The notes: generated by a model not told the origin, from the sequence alone. 64,000 nucleotides of DNA from Paenibacillus tyrphae (GCF_000722545.1 NZ_JNVM01000051.1:1-64000); one strand, 5' to 3'; positions 6,547 through 16,064 are shown, numbered from the stretch's first letter. A program made the numbers and translations.

Positions 6547-9117
6547 ATGTATACGATGTTCCATCGAAGAGATTTGGCGCTGCCGCCTGCGATCGGGCGA
6601 TTGACCGAGCTTGCTTTCAACCTGTGGTTCAGTTGGAACGACGGAGCCAAGGCGCTGTTCGCGGCGATCGAGCCGAAGCTGTGGGACCAGTTCCGGCACA
6701 ATCCCGTGCGCTTGTTGACGGAAACGGATGCAGCCGTGCTGAAGGAGCGGTCGGAGGACGAAGCTTTCCTGCAGCGATACCGTGACGTCATGGCCGAGTG
6801 GGACGCGTACCGCGAGGCGGAAACGTGGTTTCAGAGGGAATACCCGCAGCACGCCCGCCAGGCGATCGCTTACTTCTCGGCGGAATTCGGCTTTCATGAA
6901 TCGCTTCCGATCTATTCGGGAGGGCTTGGCGTTTTGGCCGGGGATCACTGCAAATCGGCCAGCGACTTGGGCGTGCCGCTCGTGGGCATAGGATTGCTTT
7001 ATAAGAAGGGCTACTTCGATCAAAAGCTGGATACGGAGGGAGGGCAGCTGGCCGAAAATATCGCCTACGACTTCAACAAGCTGCCGATCGTCCCCGCCTA
7101 TGTTCCGGTGCTGGAAGACCAAGCGCCGGATGCAGGTCAAGAGGATGGCGCGCCTCCGCTGCGGGAGTTGGCCGTTGACGTGCCGCTGGCCGATCGAACC
7201 GTCCGCTTGAAGGTATGGCAGGTGCAGGTCGGCCGCGTGCCGGTCTATTTGCTCGATGCCGACTTGGAGGAAAACAACCCCTGGGACCGCGAGCTGACGG
7301 CTCAATTATACGGCGGGAATCAGGATATCCGGATTGCGCAGGAGGTGCTGCTCGGCGTCGGCGGCGTCAAAGCGCTGCGGGCGCTGGGAATTCCAACCGG
7401 CACGTTCCATATCAACGAAGGGCATGCGGCGTTTCTATCGTTCGAGCGCATCCGCGAGCAGCTCGACAAAGGCTTGACGTTTCACGTCGCGCTGGAGGTC
7501 ATCCGCGCCAGCACCGTATTTACGACGCATACGCCGGTACCGGCCGGGCATGATGCGTTCCCGCTTCCGATGTTCGAATATTATTTCAGCCGCCTGTTCG
7601 CCGATTATCCGTCCGCCCGGCGGGAATGGACCCGGCTTGGGCTCGACGAGCCGAAGCAGTTGTTCAACATGACTCACCTAGCCTTGAATACCTCCGCGCT
7701 GCGCAACGGGGTCAGCAAGCTGCATGGCCACGTGTCGCGCGAGATGTTCCAGGCCTTCCACGGCGGCATTGGTATCCCGGAGGTGCCGATCGGGCACGTG
7801 ACCAACGGCGTCCACCTGAGCACGTGGCTCGCCCCCGAGCTCAAGGAGCTGTTCGGCCGCTTTTTGCCGGGGACGTGGCTGAGCCATCAAGCCAATAAAG
7901 ACGCGTGGAAAACCGTCGATCTGGTGCCAAGCGAGTCGCTCTGGTCCGTTCATATGGAGCTGAAGCAGCGGATGATCCGGCTCGCCCGCGCCAACCTGCG
8001 CGAGCAGCGGCGCCGCAACAGCCTGCCGGCGGACCGGATCGAGGAGGTCCGGAACTATTTGTCCTCGGACGCGCTGACCATCGGCTTCGCCCGTCGGTTT
8101 GCGACCTACAAGCGAGCCAATCTGATCTTCAACGATTTGGAGCGGCTGGACCGCTTGGTGAACGATCCGAACCGGCCGGTACAGTTCGTCTTCGCGGGCA
8201 AGGCGCACCCGGCCGACCGTCCCGGACAAGAGCTGATCCGCGAGATCTACAGGGTATCCGAGCTGGACCGGTTCCGCGGCAAAATCGTGCTGCTTGAAAA
8301 TTACGACATGAACATGGCGCGCCATCTGGTGCAAGGGGTGGACGTCTGGCTCAACAACCCTCGGCGGCCGTACGAGGCAAGCGGCACCAGCGGCCAAAAA
8401 GCCGCGATGAACGGCGTCATCAACTTCAGCGTGCTGGACGGCTGGTGGGAGGAAGGCTACGACGGCGCCAACGGCTGGAGCATCGAATCGAGCGACGGGG
8501 CGGATGCCGGTACGCAGGAACGCGAGAACACCGAAGCGATCTACCGGCTGCTCGAAACGGAGATCGTGCCGCTCTATTACAATCAACGCCCAATCCCGGC
8601 CCAATGGGTCGCCCGGATGAAGCGCTCGATCCGCACGCTCGCACCGGTGTACAATTCGGACCGGATGGTCATGGAGTACGTGAACGAATTTTACGTCCCC
8701 GCCTTGAAGCGGACGCAGCATTTCGTAGCCAACCGCTATGACGAAGCGACCAAAGTCGCCGATTACAAAAGGTTTATCCGGAAAAACTGGCATCACGTCC
8801 GCGTCGCCGAGCTGAACGATCCCCCGGCTCATACGAACGCGACCTCCCCCAAGGAGGTCACGGCCACGGTGAAATTCGGACCGGTCTGGTATAAAGATAC
8901 GGCGGTCGAGATCGTCTACTACGAGGAAAAAGCGGGCCGCTGGGACCCGGTGATCGTGACGATGGAGCCTGTGCGCGAGCTCGGAGACAATATGGTGCTG
9001 TACCGGGCGGTCCTTCCGCCCCATCTCCAGCATGGCCCCCATTACAGCGTGCGCGTGTATCCGGTGAGCGCGAACTTCGCCCGCCACTTCGAGCTGCCGC
9101 TGGTTACAACCTTTTAA
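6547..9117 (+). CDS. glgP: Alpha-glucan (glycogen) phosphorylase, DUF3417 type
   Basis: Releases glucose-1-phosphate from alpha-1,4-glucans using pyridoxal phosphate. The 856-residue protein has the N-terminal DUF3417 region (LTELAFNLWFSWN), then the GT35 phosphorylase core. Key segments are HINEGHAAF, THTPVPAGHDAF, GFARRFATYKRA and the PLP-lysine loop YEASGTSGQKAAMNG. This is the form seen in Thermus, mycobacteria and many Gram-positives rather than the E. coli GlgP type. GAGGTG is 6 bases before the ATG. It stands alone, with no other glycogen genes in the window, and ends 12 bases from the convergent response-regulator gene. Confidence 0.95.
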   Translation: MYTMFHRRDLALPPAIGRLTELAFNLWFSWNDGAKALFAAIEPKLWDQFRHNPVRLLTETDAAVLKERSEDEAFLQRYRDVMAEWDAYREAETWFQREYPQHARQAIAYFSAEFGFHESLPIYSGGLGVLAGDHCKSASDLGVPLVGIGLLYKKGYFDQKLDTEGGQLAENIAYDFNKLPIVPAYVPVLEDQAPDAGQEDGAPPLRELAVDVPLADRTVRLKVWQVQVGRVPVYLLDADLEENNPWDRELTAQLYGGNQDIRIAQEVLLGVGGVKALRALGIPTGTFHINEGHAAFLSFERIREQLDKGLTFHVALEVIRASTVFTTHTPVPAGHDAFPLPMFEYYFSRLFADYPSARREWTRLGLDEPKQLFNMTHLALNTSALRNGVSKLHGHVSREMFQAFHGGIGIPEVPIGHVTNGVHLSTWLAPELKELFGRFLPGTWLSHQANKDAWKTVDLVPSESLWSVHMELKQRMIRLARANLREQRRRNSLPADRIEEVRNYLSSDALTIGFARRFATYKRANLIFNDLERLDRLVNDPNRPVQFVFAGKAHPADRPGQELIREIYRVSELDRFRGKIVLLENYDMNMARHLVQGVDVWLNNPRRPYEASGTSGQKAAMNGVINFSVLDGWWEEGYDGANGWSIESSDGADAGTQERENTEAIYRLLETEIVPLYYNQRPIPAQWVARMKRSIRTLAPVYNSDRMVMEYVNEFYVPALKRTQHFVANRYDEATKVADYKRFIRKNWHHVRVAELNDPPAHTNATSPKEVTATVKFGPVWYKDTAVEIVYYEEKAGRWDPVIVTMEPVRELGDNMVLYRAVLPPHLQHGPHYSVRVYPVSANFARHFELPLVTTF

Positions 9118-9129
9118 CGGAACGACGGG

Positions 9130-9738
9130 TCAAGTCTCGATCCAGCCTTTGTTTTGGGCAATCGCCACGGCGTCGATCCGGTTTTTGGCTTCGAGCTTCT
9201 GCATGATTTCGGAGATATAGTTGCGCACCGTGCCCGGAGATAAAAATAAGGCGCCGGAAATTTCGCCCACCGTCGATCCTTGGGCCAAATGCCGCAAAAT
9301 ATCCTGCTCCCGCTCCGTGAGCGGGTTTTCTTGTTCCCACATCGAGTAGGCGAGCTCGGGACTGATGACCCGGCCGCCCGCATGAATGGTGCGCAGAGCG
9401 CCGGCCAGATCGGATACGGGGGCGTCCTTCAACAGATACCCCTGTACACCCGCCCGCATCGCGCGTTGAAAATAGCCGGTCCGGGCAAAGGTCGTCACGA
9501 TGACGACCCGGCACCGGCTGCCCTCCGCCTTCAAACGCTCGGCTACGTCGAGTCCGCTCAGCACCGGCATTTCAATGTCCATCACGCAAAGATCGGGGTC
9601 CAGGCTCAGGATAAGCCGCAGCGCCTCTTCCCCGTCCCCGGCTTGACCGGCAACCTCGATATTTTCTTCCATCGAGAGCAGCGTGCTCATCGCGCCCCGC
9701 AGCATGCCTTGGTCTTCCGCAATAACGATTTTCATCAA
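9130..9738 (-). CDS. yvfU: Response regulator, NarL/FixJ type (YvfU/DesR-like)
   Basis: A 202-residue response regulator. The receiver domain (about 3-120) has phospho-acceptor Asp54 in CVMDIEMP, acidic pocket ED near 8-9 and Lys in LLKD. A LuxR-type helix-turn-helix follows (LTEREQDILRHLAQGSTVGEIS). It is the last gene of a four-gene operon in the order ATPase, permease, kinase, regulator, the same order as B. subtilis yvfRSTU. Its start overlaps the kinase stop by four bases (ATGA). It probably controls the adjacent ABC transporter genes. The signal is unknown. Confidence 0.9.
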   Translation of the reverse strand: MMKIVIAEDQGMLRGAMSTLLSMEENIEVAGQAGDGEEALRLILSLDPDLCVMDIEMPVLSGLDVAERLKAEGSRCRVVIVTTFARTGYFQRAMRAGVQGYLLKDAPVSDLAGALRTIHAGGRVISPELAYSMWEQENPLTEREQDILRHLAQGSTVGEISGALFLSPGTVRNYISEIMQKLEAKNRIDAVAIAQNKGWIET

Positions 9739-10877
9739 TTTCCCTCCGTTTGCTGCCGTTTAACAACGTTCGGAACCGTAATGGTCAACATCGTTCCCGT
9801 TTCCTCCTGTTTGGAGAACTCCAGCGTCCCTTCAATGAGCGACAGCCTTTCCTTCATCCCCAGCAGGCCGCTTCCCGTCTGTCCGAGCTTGCTTCCCGCG
9901 CCGTCGATCCCGACGCCGTCGTCGTGCACCTTAAGCACATAGGAGCCGGATTTCTCCATCAGCTCCACCTTGCAATGCTTCGCCCTGCTGTGCTTGACCA
10001 CATTGGTCACGGCTTCCCGTAAGCACATGCTTAGGATGTTCATCACGACGGGTGTCGTCCGAATCCGCTCCGCATCCCCTGCCGTCTCGAAACCGATCCC
10101 GGCCGAGCTCAAAATCTCACCGGCTTGCCGAAGCTCGTCCGCGAGATGCACCGCGCGCATATCAGAGATGAGCTCCCGGACCTGCTTCAGCACGGTTCTG
10201 GACGTCGTCTGGATATCCCTCGCTTCCTGCACCGCCCGTTCGGGATCGTGCGGGATGAGCCGCTCGACCAGCTCGCCCTTCAGCGTAATCAGAGACAACG
10301 TATGACCGAGCGTATCGTGCAGGTCTCTGGCGATCCGCTGGCGCTCCTCGTTTTTGATCAGCCGCTCGATCTCGTCGTTCGCATGCCGCAGCTGCTTGCG
10401 CAGCTCTTCCGCCTTCCGCTGGGATCTCATGGCAAAGGGCAGCACGGCAAGAATGATCAGAGTGGGAACAAAATCGAATTGCAGCGCCTCGCCCACTTTT
10501 TCGTAAAACAAATAGATCGTTAAGCCAAAGGCGGCCACCATGTACGCGACGGCAAACGAAACTTTGCGGACGGTAGAAAGCATCCCGATCGCCATGATGC
10601 AGTAAAAGCCGAAATATAAAAAAGAGGGGGTATACACGTACCCCAAAACGGCGACGGAGGTAATCTGGACCAGCGCATAAACAAAACGTCTCTCCCTGTC
10701 CCACAACGCCTGCCGGAAAGCAAACGCCAGGATGGCGACGCTCACGTATCCGATCCACGCTGCGTGGAAAGGCATCTGCAGCAAGTAATATAAAGGGATC
10801 GTCAAATTGATGACCCAAATGAAGCCGAAATGCTTGAATTTTTCCGGAAAAAACCGGAATGGCAACCTTATCTTCAT
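9735..10877 (-). CDS. yvfT: Sensor histidine kinase, HisKA_3 type (YvfT/DesK-like)
   Basis: A 380-residue membrane kinase. Residues 15-150 form several hydrophobic segments. A coiled linker and the dimerisation/phosphoacceptor motif RIARDLHDTLGH follow (His187), then an HATPase domain (VTNVVKHSRAKHCKVEL, DDGVGIDG, GSGLLGMKERL). It should phosphorylate the regulator encoded just downstream, with which it overlaps by four bases. Its start abuts the permease stop. Closest relatives by layout are DesK and YvfT; the stimulus cannot be deduced from the sequence. Confidence 0.9.
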   Translation of the reverse strand: MKIRLPFRFFPEKFKHFGFIWVINLTIPLYYLLQMPFHAAWIGYVSVAILAFAFRQALWDRERRFVYALVQITSVAVLGYVYTPSFLYFGFYCIMAIGMLSTVRKVSFAVAYMVAAFGLTIYLFYEKVGEALQFDFVPTLIILAVLPFAMRSQRKAEELRKQLRHANDEIERLIKNEERQRIARDLHDTLGHTLSLITLKGELVERLIPHDPERAVQEARDIQTTSRTVLKQVRELISDMRAVHLADELRQAGEILSSAGIGFETAGDAERIRTTPVVMNILSMCLREAVTNVVKHSRAKHCKVELMEKSGSYVLKVHDDGVGIDGAGSKLGQTGSGLLGMKERLSLIEGTLEFSKQEETGTMLTITVPNVVKRQQTEGN

Positions 10878-11627
10878 TTACACCGCTTCCTGTTTTTTGG
10901 CGAGATAAGAAGATAGTAACACAAAAACGATCAAATACGCAGCCAAAACCATCAAGCTGGTCCATTCGGGCAAATGGCCGGCAATCAGCGACCAGGTCCC
11001 GTTTCCGAAATTGTAGGACGGCGTCCAAACGGCGATGGCCTTCATCATCGGCGGCATCGCAGCGACGGGCATCCAAAGGCCGCCGATCAGCGACAGCCCG
11101 ATTTGCAGCAGGCTAGCGATCACTTGGGCAAGTTCCGCCTTTTTGACCATACCGACAAGCGTGCCTAGCGCTAGGAACGTCAGCGAGCCAATCAGGAGCC
11201 ATAAGCCACAGCCGACCCATTGCACCATACTGAGCTGAACCCCCTTGATCAAGCCGCCCGCCAAAAACATGACGACGATAATCGCCGTATTCACCAATGC
11301 CATGGAGACGATTTTGGCGCCGACGTACGCGCTGGAAGGCAGCGGCGTCACATGAAGACAGCGCACCCAGCCTTGCGCCCGCTCCTGGGACATGCGAACT
11401 CCGAGCGTATTAATACTGACGGACAGCAGGCCGAAGGCCGTCATCGACATGAGATAATACGTTTTCCAGACGGTACCGCCCATATCGGCATCGCCCCCGA
11501 CGGAATTCGTAAAAATAAGATAAAACAGCATTGGAAATCCGATGGAAAATAAAACGACCTTTTTGTTGCGAAGCGAGCGCAAAAGCTCTGCCTTGCATTG
11601 GGCAATGAACATATTCATATTCGTCAT
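10878..11627 (-). CDS. yvfS: ABC-2 type transporter permease (YvfS-like)
   Basis: A 249-residue membrane permease with about six hydrophobic segments in the ABC-2 layout (N-terminal helix, a long loop, then five helices ending in LIVFVLLSSYLAKK). It follows the ATPase gene by 21 bases and directly abuts the kinase gene. With the ATPase it forms an exporter of unknown substrate. Similar kinase-linked exporters move antimicrobial lipids or peptides, but nothing here shows the substrate. Confidence 0.85.
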   Translation of the reverse strand: MTNMNMFIAQCKAELLRSLRNKKVVLFSIGFPMLFYLIFTNSVGGDADMGGTVWKTYYLMSMTAFGLLSVSINTLGVRMSQERAQGWVRCLHVTPLPSSAYVGAKIVSMALVNTAIIVVMFLAGGLIKGVQLSMVQWVGCGLWLLIGSLTFLALGTLVGMVKKAELAQVIASLLQIGLSLIGGLWMPVAAMPPMMKAIAVWTPSYNFGNGTWSLIAGHLPEWTSLMVLAAYLIVFVLLSSYLAKKQEAV

Positions 11628-11648
11628 CCTCCTGTGCTTTCGAGTGGT

Positions 11649-12554
11649 TTAGACCATTGTTTCCGCTTCCGGCGAGCCGACCAGCGATTGAAAAGCGTCT
11701 TCCAGCCCGCCTTTGTGCGTTTCGATATCCTGAATGTCCAGATCGCTGCGGATCAACGCGTAGAGCAGGCCGTCCGTATCCCTGCCGTACACCTTCACGC
11801 GGCGGCCGGTCCACTGCACGTCGGTCACGCCGGGCAGGCCCAGCAGCCGGTTGGTCATCACATTCGAGCCGGCGGTGAAAGATACGTGCCGGCTTCCGGT
11901 GCTTTCCTTAATCTCGTCCAACGTCCCGTCGGCGACGATTTTGCCTTGGTTGACGACGACGACCCGGTCGGCAATGCTGTCGGCTTCCTCCAAATAGTGG
12001 GTCGTCAAAATAATCGTCCGCCCGCTGCCGGCAAAGGAGCGGATCGTCCGCCAAAACAGCTGCCGCGACGTCACGTCCATCCCCACCGTCGGTTCGTCCA
12101 GGAATATCAATTCCGGGTCGCCGGCCATCGCCAATGCGAAGCCCAAACGCCTCATCTGTCCCCCGGACAGCGAAGTGGCGTACTTGCCCCGGTCGTCTTC
12201 GAGCCCGGAAATTCGCAGCAGCTCTCCGGTCGATAACGGGTTTGTATAGTAGCTGCGGAACAGATTGATCGTCTCTTCCACCTTCAGGCTGTCGATCACG
12301 CTTACCTCCTGCAGCATCGCGCCGATCCGGTTACGGACGGCCCGATCCCGCGGACTGCCGCCCATCAAACGCACGGTGCCTGCCGTGGGGGCGGTCAGCC
12401 CCAATACCATGTTGACGGTCGTCGATTTGCCTGCGCCGTTGGGGCCAAGCAGCGCGACGATGCTGCCTTGCTCGATATGCAGCGTCATGTCGTCCACGGC
12501 TTTTTTCTCGCGGTACTGCTTGGTTACATGTTCAAGTTCGATCGCGTGCTTCAT
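11649..12554 (-). CDS. yvfR: ABC transporter ATP-binding protein (YvfR-like)
   Basis: A 301-residue ATPase with Walker A GPNGAGKST, signature LSGGQMRR, Walker B LIFLDEPTVGMD and switch histidine in ILTTHYLEEAD. A C-terminal region of about 80 residues is typical of DrrA/CcmA-type exporter ATPases. It is first in the yvfRSTU-like operon. AAAGGTGAT is 7 bases before the ATG, and a TATATG-like -10 box lies about 60 bases upstream. The partner permease is the next gene. Confidence 0.9.
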   Translation of the reverse strand: MKHAIELEHVTKQYREKKAVDDMTLHIEQGSIVALLGPNGAGKSTTVNMVLGLTAPTAGTVRLMGGSPRDRAVRNRIGAMLQEVSVIDSLKVEETINLFRSYYTNPLSTGELLRISGLEDDRGKYATSLSGGQMRRLGFALAMAGDPELIFLDEPTVGMDVTSRQLFWRTIRSFAGSGRTIILTTHYLEEADSIADRVVVVNQGKIVADGTLDEIKESTGSRHVSFTAGSNVMTNRLLGLPGVTDVQWTGRRVKVYGRDTDGLLYALIRSDLDIQDIETHKGGLEDAFQSLVGSPEAETMV

Positions 12555-12867
12555 GATTTCATCACCTTTGCTGTTCGGGTTAACTTCCTTGGATAAATCA
12601 TATAATGCCGCGGTCTGGCACTGTAGTTATTCGTATCATCTCTTTCGGGTGATAAATATCATCTCGTGCTCGGAACGGCACAAAACAATAGAGCCTGCTC
12701 TCCGACCAGAAGCATCAGGAGGGCAGACTCGCGCGCACAAAGCCGGGAAGACGCTGAAACGAACTCGAACCCCTCGCTTCCGGCATTGTGTTATTTTACA
12801 TTATTGATTATTATGGATGTAAACGGTAATGAAAGTTTCAGAAAGTCATACCGTGTGGTGATAACTG
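12555..12867. other. Intergenic region between divergent yvfR-like and PilZ genes
   Basis: This 313-base gap has no convincing gene. It holds a hairpin CTGCTCTCC/GGAGGGCAG near 12696-12726 and a second, GCCGGGAAG (12742-12750) with CTTCCGGC (12777-12784), followed by TTATTTT on the plus strand. The second could terminate an unseen short transcript. Repeats of TATCATC and GTGATA around 12630-12665 could be a regulator site for the divergent operon. All of this is tentative. Confidence 0.4.
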
Positions 12868-13551
12868 ATGAACTGGACCTTGGCCATGGCAAACGAAACG
12901 GTTGTTTTCCCGAGAAGCTGCAGTCTCATCGTGGTAGGCGAAACCAAAGAGGGCTCGCCCTTTTGCTACGAGGACAGCTTTACGCTTCTCAAGGGTTCCG
13001 CGGAGGAACTGACGGTCACGCTCGATGCCGCGTCGATCCATCCGCTGGAGAAGCTGCATCATGTATGCTTTATTGAATTTTCTTTCCGCGAGCAGGGCAT
13101 TCTGTATTATGCTTTGGTTGATCTGCTGCATTTGGAAACGAAGCGTAATGTATGCACGTTAACCTTAACCGCGCCGCTGGAGCTGAAGCAGTCGCAGAAA
13201 AGGCGCTATCCGCGTATTGCCCTGCCTACCCGCACGCCGGTTACTTCCCGGATCGTCGGGGTACGGGAGCAAATATCGCATCAGAACGTGGCGTTTACGG
13301 GACAAATCCTGGATTTGTCCAGCGGAGGGATGGCATTCATGACGTCGACCCGCGTGTTTTGCCCGCTCGAATTGGAATTATCTTTTGTTCTTCCCGGCAT
13401 TGCCCAGAAGATTACGGTCTATGGGGAAATCGTACGCGTGGCCCATTTCAGCAACGATGCTTACCGGGTAGCCGTACGGTTCCATCGTGTTCCGGACAGC
13501 ACTGCCGCGCTTATGGAGGAGTATTGCTCCGCTTCGGGAGCCGATAGCTGA
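12868..13551 (+). CDS. PilZ-domain cyclic di-GMP binding protein (YpfA/MotI-like)
   Basis: A 227-residue protein with an N-terminal flagellar-brake-like (YcgR-N) region and a C-terminal PilZ domain. The two c-di-GMP binding motifs are complete: RRYPR (112-116) and DLSSGG (149-154). The B. subtilis relative slows flagellar motility when it binds c-di-GMP; the same role is likely but not shown. The start at 12868 has GTGGTGA upstream; an ATG at 12886 is a possible alternative. NAD kinase follows 31 bases later on the same strand. Confidence 0.85.
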   Translation: MNWTLAMANETVVFPRSCSLIVVGETKEGSPFCYEDSFTLLKGSAEELTVTLDAASIHPLEKLHHVCFIEFSFREQGILYYALVDLLHLETKRNVCTLTLTAPLELKQSQKRRYPRIALPTRTPVTSRIVGVREQISHQNVAFTGQILDLSSGGMAFMTSTRVFCPLELELSFVLPGIAQKITVYGEIVRVAHFSNDAYRVAVRFHRVPDSTAALMEEYCSASGADS

Positions 13552-13582
13552 CGAAAGCGGATAGTTATAGGAGGATAACCGG

Positions 13583-14395
13583 TTGAAATACAATGTGATA
13601 CACCGCGGCGATGACATCTCCATCCAATTGATGCACAGGTTTCACGAATTGATCCGTCAGTACGGGCTCATTCACGAAGAAGCGTCCCCTGATATCGTAC
13701 TATCCATTGGCGGCGACGGGACGCTGCTTCATGCGTTTCATCAATATAAGGACCAGCTCGATCACATTGCATTTACCGGTATTCACACCGGAAGACTTGG
13801 TTTTTATGCCGACTGGAAGCCGGATGAAGTCGAGCTACTTGCCCAACTGATGGGCGAGAGCGCCAATCAAAATGACCTGCGCGCCGTCAAATATCCTTTA
13901 GTCGAAATCCAGATCACGACTGCCCAAGGGATTGAAACGGAGCTTGCGCTGAACGAATTTACGCTGAAAGGCGTCGACGCTACGCTGGTTGCCCAACTGC
14001 ATATTAACGACGAGCTGCTTGAGACGTTCCGCGGAGACGGCATCTGCATCTCCACGCCGTCGGGAAGCACCGCCTACAACAAAAGCTTGGGCGGCGCCAT
14101 CGTGCATCCGTCGCTCGACGCCATTCAGATTGCAGAGATCGCTTCGATCAACAACCGCGTATTCCGCACGCTCGGTTCGCCGATCTTGCTGCCGAAGCAC
14201 CACCACTGCGACATCTACCCGCGCGCGAACCAAAATATTTTGCTGTCGCTCGATCATTTGTACATGCAGCGCAACGATATCATCTCGATCCGCAGCCTGG
14301 TCGCCGCCGGCAAAAAGGTTAAGTTCGCCCGCTTCCGTCCGTTTCCGTTCTGGAGCCGCGTACGCGAAGCGTTCATCGGCTATGACATGGTTTGA
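13583..14395 (+). CDS. nadK: NAD kinase
   Basis: Phosphorylates NAD to NADP in the cytoplasm. The 270-residue product has the hallmark GGDGT (43-47), the LNEFTLKG substrate segment and the TPSGSTAYNKSLGG loop. It is the short Firmicute form. The start is a TTG at 13583, with AGGAGG 9 bases upstream; no in-frame ATG is near. A strong terminator follows. Confidence 0.95.
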   Translation: MKYNVIHRGDDISIQLMHRFHELIRQYGLIHEEASPDIVLSIGGDGTLLHAFHQYKDQLDHIAFTGIHTGRLGFYADWKPDEVELLAQLMGESANQNDLRAVKYPLVEIQITTAQGIETELALNEFTLKGVDATLVAQLHINDELLETFRGDGICISTPSGSTAYNKSLGGAIVHPSLDAIQIAEIASINNRVFRTLGSPILLPKHHHCDIYPRANQNILLSLDHLYMQRNDIISIRSLVAAGKKVKFARFRPFPFWSRVREAFIGYDMV

Positions 14396-14417
14396 TTACG
14401 CTGCAATTGACTGGCGT

Positions 14418-14480
14418 AAAAAGACCCGGTGCCCGTCCTCCCGCACTTTCGCAGGGAGACGGTCATCGGGTCTTTATTTG
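14418..14480. terminator. Bidirectional terminator between nadK and yutD
   Basis: AGACCCGGTGCCCGTC near 14422 pairs, with small mismatches, with GACGGTCATCGGGTCT ending at 14473. TTATTT follows on the plus strand and TTTTTAC on the minus strand. It serves both convergent genes. Confidence 0.85.
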
Positions 14481-14489
14481 TCGTTACGC

Positions 14490-15170
14490 CTACACGCGAG
14501 ACGATTCCGGCTTGGACTTCGGCGGGTTTTGGGAGGGCTGTCCGCCTTTCGGCTTGGACGCGTGCCCCTGCTGCCTGTTCTGGCCCTGGCCTTGATGCCG
14601 ACCCCCGGATCTTCCCTCGCCCTGCCGCGCAGAACCGTGCTGCGATTTGGACTGGTTTTGGCCGCCGGACTGCTGGCCTTGCCCATGGCGGGAACCATAC
14701 GTCTTGCCGGACGGGTTGTGCCGTTGATACTGCGGCGTGCGGGGGGCCGCAGCAGCGGCCGTGTCCTCATGTCCGTGCACGGAGGCTTCGGCCGTTACAG
14801 CGGGCTGTGCGCCTTGTTCCGTCCCTGCGCCTGCCTCGGCTGCCGGACTATCCTCGTAGAAATCCCCCGGCGATCCGGTCGGCTCCACTCCGCTCTTGTT
14901 CGGCACCTTCTCAATGATGAAATAGGCGCAGCCAAAATTGCAGTATTCGTTCAAATAATCCTGAAGCGTGGAGATCATGCTGTCCTTCGTCGCTTTCGGA
15001 TGGTTGTCCTTAAAAAATCCGCGCAGCCGGAGCTGGCTGTAGCCCCAGTCGCCCACAATATAATCGTACCGCTCCAGCACCTCGCTGTACCGGTCGCGGA
15101 ACGCCTCGAAACGCCAGCCGTTCTTATGATCAACGACTACTTCGTACGTTTTGCCCGCAATATGAATCAC
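14490..15170 (-). CDS. yutD: YutD family protein with long disordered tail
   Basis: The first 105 residues match the YutD family (IHIAGKTYEVVVDHKNGW, ERYDYIVGDWGYSQLRL, LNEYCNFGCAYFIIEK), a small conserved Firmicute protein of unknown function. The remaining 120 residues are low-complexity and rich in Q, G, S, K and H, far longer than in Bacillus, and are probably disordered. It lies 18 bases downstream of lipA on the same strand, as in the Bacillus lipA/yutD neighbourhood. Confidence 0.85.
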   Translation of the reverse strand: MIHIAGKTYEVVVDHKNGWRFEAFRDRYSEVLERYDYIVGDWGYSQLRLRGFFKDNHPKATKDSMISTLQDYLNEYCNFGCAYFIIEKVPNKSGVEPTGSPGDFYEDSPAAEAGAGTEQGAQPAVTAEASVHGHEDTAAAAAPRTPQYQRHNPSGKTYGSRHGQGQQSGGQNQSKSQHGSARQGEGRSGGRHQGQGQNRQQGHASKPKGGQPSQNPPKSKPESSRV

Positions 15171-15188
15171 CGTATCACCTCCCGAAGT

Positions 15189-16064
15189 TTACGACTGCTT
15201 CGCCGATTGGACCTGTTCATGCGCATGATACGAGCTGCGAACGAGCGGGCCGGACTCCACGTGGCTGAACCCGCGTTTCAATCCTTCCTGCTTCAACTCT
15301 GCGAATTGCTCCGGCGTGTAGTACTTGGATACCGGCAAATGCTTGAGCGAAGGCTGCAAGTATTGGCCGATCGTCATAATGGAGCAATCGACGGCGCGCA
15401 AGTCGTCCATCGTCTGTAAAATTTCGTCCCATGTCTCTCCGACGCCGAGCATGATGCTCGATTTCGTCGGGATCGAAGGGGCGATCCGCTTGGAACGCTC
15501 AAGCAGCTCCAGCGAACGGTGGTATTTGGCCTTGGCCCGCACCTTGTCAGACAGCCGTTCCACCGTCTCCACGTTGTGGTTTAAAATATCGGGCTTCGCT
15601 TCGAGCACGGTGCGAAGCGCTTCCTCGTCCCCTTGAAAATCGGGAATAAGCACCTCGACTCCGGCCAGCGGCAGACGCCCCCGAATCGCCCGGATCGTCG
15701 CGGCGAACACCGAAGCCCCGCCGTCCTTCAGATCGTCCCGCGCGACGGAAGTGACGACGACATGGCGCAGGCCCATCTGCTCCGACGCCTCCGCGACGCG
15801 CTCCGGCTCCTGCAGATCCAGCTCCGTCGGCATCCCGGTATTGACTGCGCAAAATCGGCACGCCCGCGTACAGATGTCGCCCAAAATCATAAAGGTGGCG
15901 GTCCGGGCCGCCCAGCACTCATGGATGTTCGGGCACTTCGCTTCCTCGCATACCGTGTGCAGCGTTTTGCCGCGCATCATGTTTTTCAGCTCTTTGTAGT
16001 TGTCTCCCGTCGTCAGCTTGATTTTCAGCCATTCGGGCTTGCGTTCTATTTGATGAGTCGCCAT
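15189..16064 (-). CDS. lipA: Lipoyl synthase
   Basis: A radical-SAM enzyme that inserts two sulfur atoms into octanoyl groups to form lipoyl cofactor. The 291-residue product has the auxiliary cluster motif CEEAKCPNIHEC (Cys39, 44, 50) and the radical-SAM motif CTRACRFC (Cys65, 69, 72). I place the start at the ATG at 16064 because AGGAGTG is 5 bases upstream and family members start there. A TATAAT box (plus-strand 16116-16121) lies upstream. It is divergent from larB and probably co-transcribed with yutD. Confidence 0.95.
   Translation of the reverse strand: MATHQIERKPEWLKIKLTTGDNYKELKNMMRGKTLHTVCEEAKCPNIHECWAARTATFMILGDICTRACRFCAVNTGMPTELDLQEPERVAEASEQMGLRHVVVTSVARDDLKDGGASVFAATIRAIRGRLPLAGVEVLIPDFQGDEEALRTVLEAKPDILNHNVETVERLSDKVRAKAKYHRSLELLERSKRIAPSIPTKSSIMLGVGETWDEILQTMDDLRAVDCSIMTIGQYLQPSLKHLPVSKYYTPEQFAELKQEGLKRGFSHVESGPLVRSSYHAHEQVQSAKQS

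Noticed and set aside
7678..9087. 469-codon minus-strand frame
   Set aside because: It is the antisense of the glycogen phosphorylase gene; long antisense frames are common in G+C-rich genes, and the translation looks like no protein family.
12555..12867. Riboswitch before the PilZ gene
   Set aside because: Hairpins are present but they match no riboswitch class I can recognise.
13989..15419. 476-codon plus-strand frame across nadK, its terminator and yutD
   Set aside because: It runs out of frame through nadK and antisense to yutD and lipA; Arg/Ala/Pro-rich translation without domains.
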